From NCBI GenBank assembly GCA_031255985.1, contig JAIRRL010000193.1:1-12904 (forward strand): a DNA stretch of 12,904 nucleotides. Direction: 5' to 3'. Position 1 is the stretch's first letter. Every line of letters starts with the position of its first letter. This stretch comes from Gracilibacteraceae bacterium (GTDB taxonomy: Bacteria > Bacillota > Desulfitobacteriia > Desulfitobacteriales > Syntrophobotulaceae). The notes beneath the pieces were generated by a model. That model made no database searches and was not told the DNA's origin. It saw nothing but the letters and a program-made list of their open reading frames with translations. Positions 6,497-12,422 of the stretch are shown piece after piece. The position numbers and the translations under genes are program-made.

Positions 6497-7150
6497 ATGG
6501 CAGAAATCAGCGCCGCCCAGGTCAAAGAGCTGAGGGAACGAACCGGCGCCGGGATGCTGGACTGCAAAAAGGCGCTCGTTCAATGTGAAGGCGACATGGA
6601 CAAAGCGATTGATTCGCTGAGAGAAAAAGGCCTGGCCGCCGCGGCCAAAAAAGAAGGGCGCATCGCGGCGGAAGGTTTGGTGGAATCGTACATTCACGGG
6701 GCCGGCCGGATCGGGGTGCTGGTGGAAGTCAACTGCGAAACGGATTTTGTCTCCCGCAGCGACGATTACCGCCGTTTTGTCCGCGACATAGCCATGCATA
6801 TAGCCGCCGCCCGGCCGGAATACGTCAATATCAGCGATATCCCGGCCGAAATCCTGGAGCACGAGCGGAATATCCTGCGCGCCCAGGCCCTGAACGAGGG
6901 CAAACCGGCAAATATAGCGGAAAAAATGATCGAAGGCCGCATCAGCAAATTCTATAAGGACGTTTGCCTGATGGAACAGCCTTTTGTCAAGGATCCCGAC
7001 AAAGTGATCAAAGAAATACTGCTCGACCAGATCGCCAAGGTCGGCGAAAAAATTTCCATTCGCCGTTTCTCCCGCTTTGAATTGGGCGAGGGCATAGAAA
7101 AAGCCCACAGCAATTTTGCGGATGAAGTCATGAAGGAAATCGCGCGCTGA
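6497..7150 (+). CDS. tsf: Translation elongation factor Ts, short form
   Basis: EF-Ts is the guanine nucleotide exchange factor for EF-Tu. The N-terminal UBA-like domain has the diagnostic VKELRERTGAGMLDCKKAL, followed by GDMDKAIDSLREKG. The core has VEVNCETDFVSRSDDYRRFV, the helix region that contacts EF-Tu. At 217 residues it is shorter than the roughly 280-290 of E. coli or B. subtilis because one core subdomain is reduced; such short forms are common in several Bacillota and other lineages. The frame also ends in a normal C-terminal helical region (GISIRRF-like stretch and KAHSNFADEVMKEIAR), so this is not a truncation. An AGGAGG seven bases upstream fixes the start. A terminator follows directly. 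Confidence 0.97.
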   Translation: MAEISAAQVKELRERTGAGMLDCKKALVQCEGDMDKAIDSLREKGLAAAAKKEGRIAAEGLVESYIHGAGRIGVLVEVNCETDFVSRSDDYRRFVRDIAMHIAAARPEYVNISDIPAEILEHERNILRAQALNEGKPANIAEKMIEGRISKFYKDVCLMEQPFVKDPDKVIKEILLDQIAKVGEKISIRRFSRFELGEGIEKAHSNFADEVMKEIAR

Positions 7151-7155
7151 CCGGT

Positions 7156-7185
7156 AAAAAGAGAACACGCAGGTGTTCTTTTTTT
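7156..7185 (+). terminator. Rho-independent terminator after tsf
   Basis: AGAACAC (7162-7168) pairs with GTGTTCT (7173-7179) around a four-base loop, with an A-rich left flank and a run of seven T (7179-7185). It ends the rpsB-tsf transcript and separates it from pyrH. Because the left flank is A-rich, the structure could work in both directions. Confidence 0.85.
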
Positions 7186-7245
7186 CATAGCGCCTGAAAG
7201 GAAAACCATTTTTAACGTTGAAATAATAGACACGCGGAGGCGGGC

Positions 7246-7965
7246 ATGAGTGAAACGCGCTACAAGCGAATAATCCTCAAAATCAGCGGCGAAGCTCTGG
7301 CCGGCGCGGACGGGCTGGGCATTTCGCCCCTGACGCTTAAAACCGTGGCCGATCAGGTCAAAGACATCCGCGACCTTGGGGTTGAGATCGGCATGGTGGT
7401 GGGCGGCGGCAACCTCTGGCGCGGCGCCGTCGGCAGTTCGATGGGGATGGACCGGGCGACAGCCGATCATATGGGAATGTTGGCCACCGTGATGAACGCT
7501 CTGGCCCTGCAGGACGCCCTTGAGCAAAAAGAAGTTCCCACCCGCGTTCTTTCCGCCATTGAGATGCGGCAGATCGCCGAGCTTTATATAAGAAGGCGGG
7601 CTATCCGCCATATGGAAAAAGGACGGGTCGTCATTTTTGCCGCCGGCACCGGAAATCCATTTTTTTCCACAGACACGGCGGCGGCTCTCCGGGCGGCGGA
7701 AATCGAGGCGGAAGTCATTTTAATGGCCAAAATGGTGGACGGCGTGTATGACGACGACCCGCGCCGGAATCCGGCGGCGCGCAAATTTGACCGCCTTACT
7801 TATTTTGACATTCTGAACCGCGGCCTGGGCGTCATGGATTCCACCGCCGCGTCGCTTTGTATGGATAACAATATTCCGCTTATTGTCTTTGATCTGAATC
7901 AGGCTGGCAACATCCTCAGAGTTGTGCAAGGCAATATGATAGGCACTTTTGTAGGGAGGGATTAG
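7246..7965 (+). CDS. pyrH: Uridylate kinase (UMP kinase)
   Basis: PyrH phosphorylates UMP to UDP with ATP in pyrimidine nucleotide synthesis and belongs to the amino acid kinase fold. The 239-residue frame has the N-terminal RIILKISGEAL phosphate-binding strand, the VVGGGNLWRG glycine loop, MDRATADHMGMLATVMNALAL, the GTGNPFFSTDTAAALRA motif, KMVDGVYDDDP at the nucleotide site and the C-terminal LGVMDSTAASLCMDNNIP. Length matches the family. A GGAGG about eight bases upstream fixes the start. It follows a terminator, and no clear promoter was found in 7186-7245, so its transcription may depend on readthrough or on an atypical promoter. The frr start lies one base after the stop. Confidence 0.97.
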   Translation: MSETRYKRIILKISGEALAGADGLGISPLTLKTVADQVKDIRDLGVEIGMVVGGGNLWRGAVGSSMGMDRATADHMGMLATVMNALALQDALEQKEVPTRVLSAIEMRQIAELYIRRRAIRHMEKGRVVIFAAGTGNPFFSTDTAAALRAAEIEAEVILMAKMVDGVYDDDPRRNPAARKFDRLTYFDILNRGLGVMDSTAASLCMDNNIPLIVFDLNQAGNILRVVQGNMIGTFVGRD

Positions 7966-7966
7966 T

Positions 7967-8527
7967 GTGAATCTGGAGGACATTATTCGCGCCGCCGAGG
8001 AAAAAATGAAAAAAACATTTGACATCCTGAGCAAGGATTTGCGCTCGGTGCGGGCCGGTCTGGCTTCTCCCGGCATGTTGGACAAAATTACCGTAGACTA
8101 CTACGGCACGCAGACCCAGATCGCCCAAATGGCTAACGTCGCGACCCCCGAACCGCGGATGCTAACGATCCAGCCCTGGGACAAGTCCGCTATCACCGCC
8201 GTCGAAAAAGCGATCCTCAAATCCGATCTCGGCATCACGCCGGCCAACGACGGTTCAGTCATCCGCCTGGTCGTTCCCCAGCTGACGGCGGAGCGCCGGC
8301 AGGAAATCGTAAAATCCGTGAAAAAAAGAGCGGAGGAAGCGCGCGTCGCTTTGCGCAATATTCGCCGCGACAGTTTGGATGAAATCAAAAAAACGGAAAA
8401 AGAAAAGCTGTGTTCGGAGGACGAAGCGAAAAAATGCCAGGATCGGGTGCAGAAACTGACGGATAAATATATCAAAGACGTCGATTCCGCCTTGGAAATA
8501 AAGGAAAAAGAGATCGTCGCGGTTTGA
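7967..8527 (+). CDS. frr: Ribosome recycling factor
   Basis: RRF, with EF-G, splits the post-termination ribosome. The 186-residue length is normal. It has the three-helix-bundle sequence KMKKTFDILSKDLRSVRAGLASPGMLDKITVDYYG, the domain II stretch with LTIQPWDKSAITAVEKAI, LGITPANDGSVIRLVVPQLTAERRQEIVK, and the long charged final helix. The start is a GTG placed one base after the pyrH TAG. It is supported by GGGAGGG at 7954-7960, which lies inside the end of pyrH, so pyrH and frr are likely translationally coupled. It overlaps or nearly abuts uppS. Confidence 0.97.
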   Translation: MNLEDIIRAAEEKMKKTFDILSKDLRSVRAGLASPGMLDKITVDYYGTQTQIAQMANVATPEPRMLTIQPWDKSAITAVEKAILKSDLGITPANDGSVIRLVVPQLTAERRQEIVKSVKKRAEEARVALRNIRRDSLDEIKKTEKEKLCSEDEAKKCQDRVQKLTDKYIKDVDSALEIKEKEIVAV

Positions 8528-8529
8528 CA

Positions 8530-9249
8530 ATGGAGAAACAGATCGACCCGCAGCATGTCGCCATCATCATGGACGGCAACGGGCGCTGGGCGGAACAGCG
8601 CGGGATGCCGCGCAGTTTCGGCCACCGGGCCGGAGTGGAGGCCTTGCGCCGCGTGGTGCGTCACAGCAGCGGCCTGGGAATCCGCTATTTAACTGTATAT
8701 GCTTTTTCTACCGAAAATTGGAAAAGACCGCGCCGGGAGATCGAATTTCTTTTTGGTCTTCTGCGTGAGTATTTTAAAAAAACCGTGGAAGAACTGCACG
8801 CCATGCGGGTGCGCATCCTCATGATCGGCGACATGACGCCGTTTCCCGCCGACGTGCGGGAACTGGCGGCGAAAGCGGGGCAAAAAACGCGGGACAACGA
8901 CGGTCTCCGTTTGCAGATAGCCCTGAATTACGGCGGCCGGGCCGATATTATCCAGGCGGCGCGGAATTTGGCCGGGCAAGTTCTGGCGGGAACGCTTGAC
9001 CCGGCCGCGATCGACGAGGATTGCTTTGCCCGCTGTCTCCACACCGCCGGTTTGCCGGATCCGGAACTCGTGATCCGCACGTCCGGCGAATCCCGTCTCA
9101 GTAATTTTCTGCTTTGGCAGGCGGCTTACGCCGAATTGGTCGTGACGAAGGAATGTTGGCCGGATTTCGACGGCGCCGCCCTGGAAAACGCCCTGGCGGA
9201 ATACCGGCGCCGGGATCGCCGTTTTGGCTCCGTGCCGAGGAAAAAATAG
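8530..9249 (+). CDS. uppS: Undecaprenyl diphosphate synthase (cis-prenyltransferase)
   Basis: The enzyme extends farnesyl diphosphate with eight isopentenyl units to make the C55 carrier lipid for peptidoglycan and other wall polymers. The 239-residue frame has HVAIIMDGNGRWA with catalytic D15, GHRAGVEALRRVV, YLTVYAFSTENWKRP, LQIALNYGGRADI and the C-terminal ELVIRTSGESRLSNFLLWQ with the IPP-binding arginines. The usual TGGE is TSGE here, a mild change. ATG 8530 is used because it gives the normal N-terminus; a TTG at 8524 would add two residues and overlap frr. No strong ribosome binding site is seen, so coupling to frr is probable. cdsA follows after nine bases. Confidence 0.96.
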   Translation: MEKQIDPQHVAIIMDGNGRWAEQRGMPRSFGHRAGVEALRRVVRHSSGLGIRYLTVYAFSTENWKRPRREIEFLFGLLREYFKKTVEELHAMRVRILMIGDMTPFPADVRELAAKAGQKTRDNDGLRLQIALNYGGRADIIQAARNLAGQVLAGTLDPAAIDEDCFARCLHTAGLPDPELVIRTSGESRLSNFLLWQAAYAELVVTKECWPDFDGAALENALAEYRRRDRRFGSVPRKK

Positions 9250-9258
9250 GATAAACCG

Positions 9259-10062
9259 ATGTTAGTTCGCGTTGTGAGCGCCGTAATATTAGCGCCGCTG
9301 TTTCTTTTTCTCATATATCTCGGCGGCAAATACCTGGCCACCGCTATTCTCCTGCTCGCTTTGCTGGCTTTAAGGGAGTATTTTCAGATCGGCCGCAAGG
9401 CCGGCTGGCTGCGGCCGCAGGAAGAAGCGTGGCCTATGATTTTGTGCGCGGCGTGGTTGGCGTTGTTTTGGCTGAATTTTCAAAACTGGCTCCTGCCGGC
9501 TCTCTATTTTTGTTTTTTCCTGCTCATGGCCCGCTATGTTCTGATTTTCCCCGCCGCCTCCTTCCTGGAAGTCATTTTTCAAATTTCCGCCTTTTTTTAT
9601 CCGGTCATTTTTTTTACATATTTGCAGCGGCTGCGGGATCTGCCCGGCGGGTTTGAATGGTGCCTTTTCGCGGTTCTAACCGTATGGCTGACCGATAGCG
9701 CCGCCTATTTTATCGGTTCTCTCGCCGGCAGGCATAAACTGGCGCCCCGCGTCAGCCCAAATAAATCCGTTGAGGGTTCGGTGGCGGGAGTGGTCGTCGC
9801 CGTTATTTTCGGTTGCACTTTCGCTCATTTTTCCGACCTGGCTCCGCTGGGACTGACCGCCCCTCTCGCCCTGGCCATCAGTTTCGCCGCCCAGCTGGGC
9901 GATCTGTTTGAGTCCGCCCTGAAACGCGCGGCGAACATCAAGGATTCCGGCCGCTTTATCCCCGGCCATGGCGGCGTGCTTGACCGTTTTGACAGTTTCC
10001 TCCTTACGATGCCCCTGGTTTATTACACTTTGTTCGTTTATCACAATAACGGCTGGGGTTAA
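9259..10062 (+). CDS. cdsA: Phosphatidate cytidylyltransferase (CDP-diglyceride synthase)
   Basis: CdsA makes CDP-diacylglycerol from phosphatidic acid and CTP at the membrane, the branch point for bacterial phospholipids. The 267-residue protein is full length, with about seven or eight membrane segments starting at residue 5. Its CDS signature lies at residues 219-245: S-A-L-K-R, then K228-D229, then PGHGG (235-239) and DRFD (242-245), with the metal-binding aspartates present. SPNKSVEGSVAG and AAQLGDLFES before it are also typical. The ribosome binding site is weak (AGGAT overlapping the uppS stop). In many Bacillota cdsA is followed by dxr and rseP; here the next 384 bases hold no such gene. 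Confidence 0.96.
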   Translation: MLVRVVSAVILAPLFLFLIYLGGKYLATAILLLALLALREYFQIGRKAGWLRPQEEAWPMILCAAWLALFWLNFQNWLLPALYFCFFLLMARYVLIFPAASFLEVIFQISAFFYPVIFFTYLQRLRDLPGGFEWCLFAVLTVWLTDSAAYFIGSLAGRHKLAPRVSPNKSVEGSVAGVVVAVIFGCTFAHFSDLAPLGLTAPLALAISFAAQLGDLFESALKRAANIKDSGRFIPGHGGVLDRFDSFLLTMPLVYYTLFVYHNNGWG

Positions 10063-10071
10063 CCGTTTTTT

Positions 10072-10170
10072 ATGAAATACGCGCCTTATCTGTCCGCGAC
10101 TATGAGAGAGGATATGGAACAGACGGCCGCCGATCAGAATATCCCGTGGGATAAATTGGCGCGAGCGGGA
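10072..10170 (+). pseudogene. Possible N-terminal remnant of an NAD-dependent epimerase/dehydratase gene
   Basis: The ATG at 10072 opens a frame whose first 31 residues include MREDMEQTAADQNIPWDKL. This resembles the N-terminal cap found before the Rossmann motif in some NAD-dependent epimerases/dehydratases of polysaccharide synthesis (pattern ED-M/L-E ... PW-E/D-K-L followed by GKTxLVTGATG). Here the glycine motif never follows in any plus-strand frame; the frame instead runs on through the repeats to 10383 with low-complexity Arg/Gly/Pro sequence. There is no ribosome binding site. I therefore read it as a truncated relic, with an approximate right end. The match is from memory of the family pattern, so confidence is limited; it could also be a random open frame. 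Confidence 0.3.
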
Positions 10171-10199
10171 GGGGCGGGAACCGGGGTTGTAAATCGAGC

Positions 10200-10229
10200 T
10201 TTACGGAAAGGCGCGTTTTGTGGTATAAT
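10200..10229 (+). promoter_or_regulatory. Promoter-like site upstream of the repeat pair
   Basis: TTTACG (10200-10205) is followed after 18 bases by a perfect TATAAT (10224-10229), preceded by TGG for an extended -10. A transcript would start near 10236 and run through both repeat hairpins toward motA. It could be a second motA promoter or drive a small RNA; no terminator with a T-run closes the repeats. Confidence 0.5.
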
Positions 10230-10250
10230 TGGCTCCAAGGGAATGCCGTG

Positions 10251-10359
10251 GGAACGCGGGACGCCGAGGGCGGCGTCCCCTACGGGAGCCGTATGGTCTG
10301 AATTGCAACGGAAACCGGGACGCCGAGGGCGGCGTCCCCTACGGGAGCCGGGAACGCGG
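10251..10359. repeat. Two identical 35-base hairpin repeats plus a partial third unit
   Basis: Copies at 10257-10291 and 10316-10350 are identical over 35 bases and are offset by 59. Each contains GGGACGCC and GGCGTCCC, an 8-bp stem with a six-base loop, then CTACGGGAGCCG. The similarity extends left to GGAA at 10251 and 10310, so the unit is about 41 bases. A third GGAACGCGG at 10351-10359 looks like a truncated further unit, or with 10250-10259 forms a 10-base direct repeat flanking the pair. The form resembles REP/palindromic intergenic repeats. No other copy was found by eye in this window. Confidence 0.85.
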
Positions 10360-10379
10360 CAAAAAAAAATTTGTAAATC

Positions 10380-10409
10380 TTAGCACTTTATTTTCAAATG
10401 TGATATAAT
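10380..10409 (+). promoter_or_regulatory. Extended -10 promoter for motA-motB
   Basis: TTAGCA (10380-10385) lies 18 bases before a perfect TATAAT (10404-10409) that is preceded by TGA. Predicted transcription start is near 10416, about 30 bases before the motA ATG. The match is to the housekeeping sigma factor and not to the flagellar sigma (sigma-D) consensus. Confidence 0.65.
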
Positions 10410-10446
10410 GAATAGGCGAGGCGAAACTGATGCTAGGAGATAACAC

Positions 10447-11229
10447 ATGGAACTGACTACACTCATAGGCTTAGTCGTCGCTTTCGGCGGCCTGCTTGTC
10501 GGTTACGTGCTGGAGCACGGCAGCATCCCGGCGCTGTTCCTTCTCAGTCCGGCGGTTATCGTGTTCGGCGGCACTATCGGCGCTACTCTCACTTCTTTTC
10601 AGTTCAGGCAAATCAAGAAAGTCCCCGCCCTGTTTTTATCCACATTCCGTTCCACGGCGGCGGAGGAAATCGTCAAAGTGTCCGCCACGCTGGAGGAAAT
10701 GGCGCAACTGGTTAAAGTAAACGGTTTTCTGAGCCTGGAAGGTTATCTGCAGCAGCATGAGGAACTCGATCCCATATTAAAACGCGGCGTACTGCTGATG
10801 ATGGACGGCGCTGATTCGCAGCGCATTGAGGAGTCCATGGAAGCGGACATCGCTATTATTGAACAGACCAAACACTCTGAAATCTCCGTTTTTGAAGCGA
10901 TGGGCGGCTACTCCCCCACCATGGGCGTGGCCGGAACCGTGATGGGGTTGGTTCAGACTTTGAGCCATATGGCTTCGCCTGAAGAATTAGCCGGCGCTAT
11001 CGCGTCCGCTTTTATCGCGACCTTGTACGGCATCGCCTTTGCCAATCTGCTTTATCTGCCGATTGCCAGTAAATTGAAAATGAATCTGAAAACGCGCTCC
11101 ATCTGCTATGAACTGCAGGTAAAAGGCGTGGTCAGTATCCAAAAAGGCTTCAACGTCCGGGCTATTAAAGAGATGATCGTTCCTTATCTGGAAGCTGTGG
11201 GCGCGCAGACTGACAGCGGAGGTGAATGA
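10447..11229 (+). CDS. motA: Flagellar motor stator protein MotA
   Basis: MotA and MotB form the ion-conducting stator that turns the flagellar rotor. The 260-residue length is that of the Bacillus-type MotA. Four membrane segments are visible at about residues 4-24, 29-50, 150-172 and 185-207, with a large cytoplasmic loop between the second and third that carries the charged rotor-contact region. The MotA/TolQ/ExbB signature SPTMGVAGTVMGLVQTL has P157, and P205 in LYLPIAS is the second conserved proline. AGGAG at 10435-10439 fixes the start seven bases downstream. The stop overlaps a motB ATG in an ATGA arrangement. ExbB-like or TolQ-like alternatives are unlikely given the motB partner with a peptidoglycan-binding domain. 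No other flagellar genes are in the window. Confidence 0.95.
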   Translation: MELTTLIGLVVAFGGLLVGYVLEHGSIPALFLLSPAVIVFGGTIGATLTSFQFRQIKKVPALFLSTFRSTAAEEIVKVSATLEEMAQLVKVNGFLSLEGYLQQHEELDPILKRGVLLMMDGADSQRIEESMEADIAIIEQTKHSEISVFEAMGGYSPTMGVAGTVMGLVQTLSHMASPEELAGAIASAFIATLYGIAFANLLYLPIASKLKMNLKTRSICYELQVKGVVSIQKGFNVRAIKEMIVPYLEAVGAQTDSGGE

Positions 11230-11231
11230 TT

Positions 11232-11975
11232 ATGGCGCGAAAGAAGCAGCCCGAACCGGAAAAAGATAATGCGGAGCGATGGCTGCTAACGTATTCGGAT
11301 ATGATTACTCTGCTCCTTGCTCTGTTTATTATGCTTTACGCGATGAGCACGATCGACGCGCAAAAATACGCGCAGATAGCCCGCAGCATCGCCGGCGCCT
11401 TTGAGGGCGGCAGCGGCAATTTGCCTGACGTCGGCGACGGCCCGGCCGGCGAAAGCCCCTCCATTGACGGCGAAGATCCGGAGCAGCCGGCGGAGTTTTC
11501 CGACCTGTATGACCGTCTGGTCAGCGAAGTGGCCGCCAACGAACTGAGCGAGTTGGTTGACGTGCTGGAAAAAGATAATTCCATCATCGTGCGCTTCAAG
11601 GATTCGGTGCTTTTTTTTCCGGACAGTCCGCAAATGCGGGATGAAGGCCGGACGGTGCTGACCAAAATCGGCATGATTCTCGCTGATATGAGCAACGCGA
11701 TCGGCCATGTCAGAATCGAGGGCCATACGGCCGACACCGGCATGGAAAACGTCAGCGCTTTTGATCTTTCCGCCCAGCGCGCGACCACCGTGCTTGCTTT
11801 TATCGTCGAGCAGGATAAATTTCCCCAGGCTAAAGCCAGCATAGCCGGTTATTCCCATTATGTGCCAATCGCTGAAAACTCCTCCGAGGAGGGGCGCGCC
11901 CGCAATCGGCGCGTTGAATTGCTGATCACGCCGCCCCCGCCGGAAGAGGTGACTTGGGAAACCATTTTGCCCTGA
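11232..11975 (+). CDS. motB: Flagellar motor stator protein MotB
   Basis: MotB anchors the stator to peptidoglycan and supplies the proton-carrying aspartate. The 247-residue protein has a basic N-terminus, one membrane helix (about 18-40) starting ERWLLTYSDMITLLLALF with D23 as the ion-binding residue, an acidic, Gly/Pro-rich linker (about 55-85), and a C-terminal OmpA/MotB domain (about 105-240). That domain has IEGHTADTG, FDLSAQRATTVLAFIV and GRARNRRVELLI, the peptidoglycan-binding signature. Two in-frame ATGs are available. The one at 11232 is chosen because GGAGGTG (11218-11224) lies seven bases before it; the ATG at 11226 would be too close. Its translation is coupled to motA. Confidence 0.95.
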   Translation: MARKKQPEPEKDNAERWLLTYSDMITLLLALFIMLYAMSTIDAQKYAQIARSIAGAFEGGSGNLPDVGDGPAGESPSIDGEDPEQPAEFSDLYDRLVSEVAANELSELVDVLEKDNSIIVRFKDSVLFFPDSPQMRDEGRTVLTKIGMILADMSNAIGHVRIEGHTADTGMENVSAFDLSAQRATTVLAFIVEQDKFPQAKASIAGYSHYVPIAENSSEEGRARNRRVELLITPPPPEEVTWETILP

Positions 11976-11997
11976 GTTTGAACTCTAAGCTCTGTTC

Positions 11998-12297
11998 TCA
12001 GATGGCCGCCGCCGTCTGGGCGGCCGAGCGGGAATATTCCTCCAGAATGGTTTCATGCAGCAAGGTGCGGAATTCGGCCGTGATGGGAAAACAAATGTCG
12101 CGATATTCGCCTTTCCTGTCCTTGACGCTGGGCATAGCCACAAAAACGCCGTTTTTGCCGTTCATGATCTGGATGCCGTTGACGGCGAAGCAACCGGCGA
12201 GCGTCACGCTGGCGAAGGCCAACAGACTGTTTTTGGATGCGCTGACAGGATATACGCGCACCTCGATGCTTGGATGATTCACGTCTTGTTTTTTCAT
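11998..12297 (-). CDS. spoVG: SpoVG family protein, divergent variant
   Basis: SpoVG is a small nucleic-acid-binding regulator first known for septation and sporulation in Bacillus and since found to bind DNA and RNA and affect many genes. The 99-residue protein keeps the family core: IEVRVYPV, LLAFASVTLAGCFAVNGIQIMNGKNGVFVAMPS, and YRDICFPITAEFRTLLHETILEEYSR. It differs from the canonical Bacillus form by a DICFPIT motif in place of DIAHPI, a cysteine in the second strand and an Ala-rich tail. GGGAGGAG lies four bases before the start at 12297. It is monocistronic, convergent with motB (22-base gap) and divergent from scpA. SpoVG does not prove sporulation, since non-sporulating bacteria also carry it. 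Confidence 0.92.
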   Translation of the reverse strand: MKKQDVNHPSIEVRVYPVSASKNSLLAFASVTLAGCFAVNGIQIMNGKNGVFVAMPSVKDRKGEYRDICFPITAEFRTLLHETILEEYSRSAAQTAAAI

Positions 12298-12342
12298 GGT
12301 ACTCCTCCCTGACGCAGATAGTTTTCGCGGTGTTTTTCCGCT

Positions 12343-12370
12343 TGTATATCAGACGGATTAAAAAACCCAA
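12343..12370 (-). promoter_or_regulatory. Promoter-like site for spoVG
   Basis: On the minus strand TTGGGT (12370-12365) is followed after 16 bases by TATACA (12348-12343), with TGA before it as an extended -10. In B. subtilis spoVG uses sigma-H, but no sigma-H pattern with proper spacing was found here. Confidence 0.5.
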
Positions 12371-12373
12371 TAA

Positions 12374-12402
12374 TTACAGGCGACGCGATTGATATATAAA
12401 AT
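12374..12402 (+). promoter_or_regulatory. Promoter-like site for scpA
   Basis: TTACAG (12374-12379) is 17 bases before TAAAAT (12397-12402), inside an AT-rich stretch. The predicted start is close to the ribosome binding site, giving a very short leader. It is nearly back to back with the spoVG promoter. The match is moderate. Confidence 0.35.
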
Positions 12403-12422
12403 TTTTCCTGCGGAGGAAAATA

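Larger units (their letters stand above)
10063..10446. other. 384-base intergenic region with relic, promoters and repeats
   Basis: No intact gene is seen here. In order, it contains the possible epimerase remnant (10072-10170), a promoter-like site (10200-10229), two hairpin-forming repeat units (10251-10350), an A-rich stretch (10361-10369), and the motA promoter and ribosome binding site (10380-10439). The position straight after cdsA, where many relatives carry dxr, suggests a past rearrangement. Confidence 0.6.

Noticed and set aside
6952..7611. Antisense open frames across tsf and pyrH
   Set aside because: They are shadows of well-recognised genes and lack domain motifs.
8524..8529. 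TTG start for uppS at 8524
   Set aside because: It adds only two residues, has no better ribosome binding site than ATG 8530, and the ATG gives the usual N-terminus.
10257..10350. Two direct repeats with a spacer, CRISPR-like at first sight
   Set aside because: Only two copies exist, the repeat is a strong full-length palindrome with a 24-base spacer, and no cas gene is nearby. A palindromic intergenic repeat explains it better.
10170..10383. C-terminal part of the 103-residue frame starting at 10072
   Set aside because: It runs through both repeat units and the A-rich stretch and yields Arg/Gly/Pro-rich sequence without family resemblance, so it is a by-product of the repeats.
12386..12420. 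Sigma-H promoter for spoVG, as in Bacillus subtilis
   Set aside because: An AGGAAAA occurs on the minus strand, but no GAAT-type -10 follows at the right distance; the extended -10 site at 12343-12370 is the better candidate.
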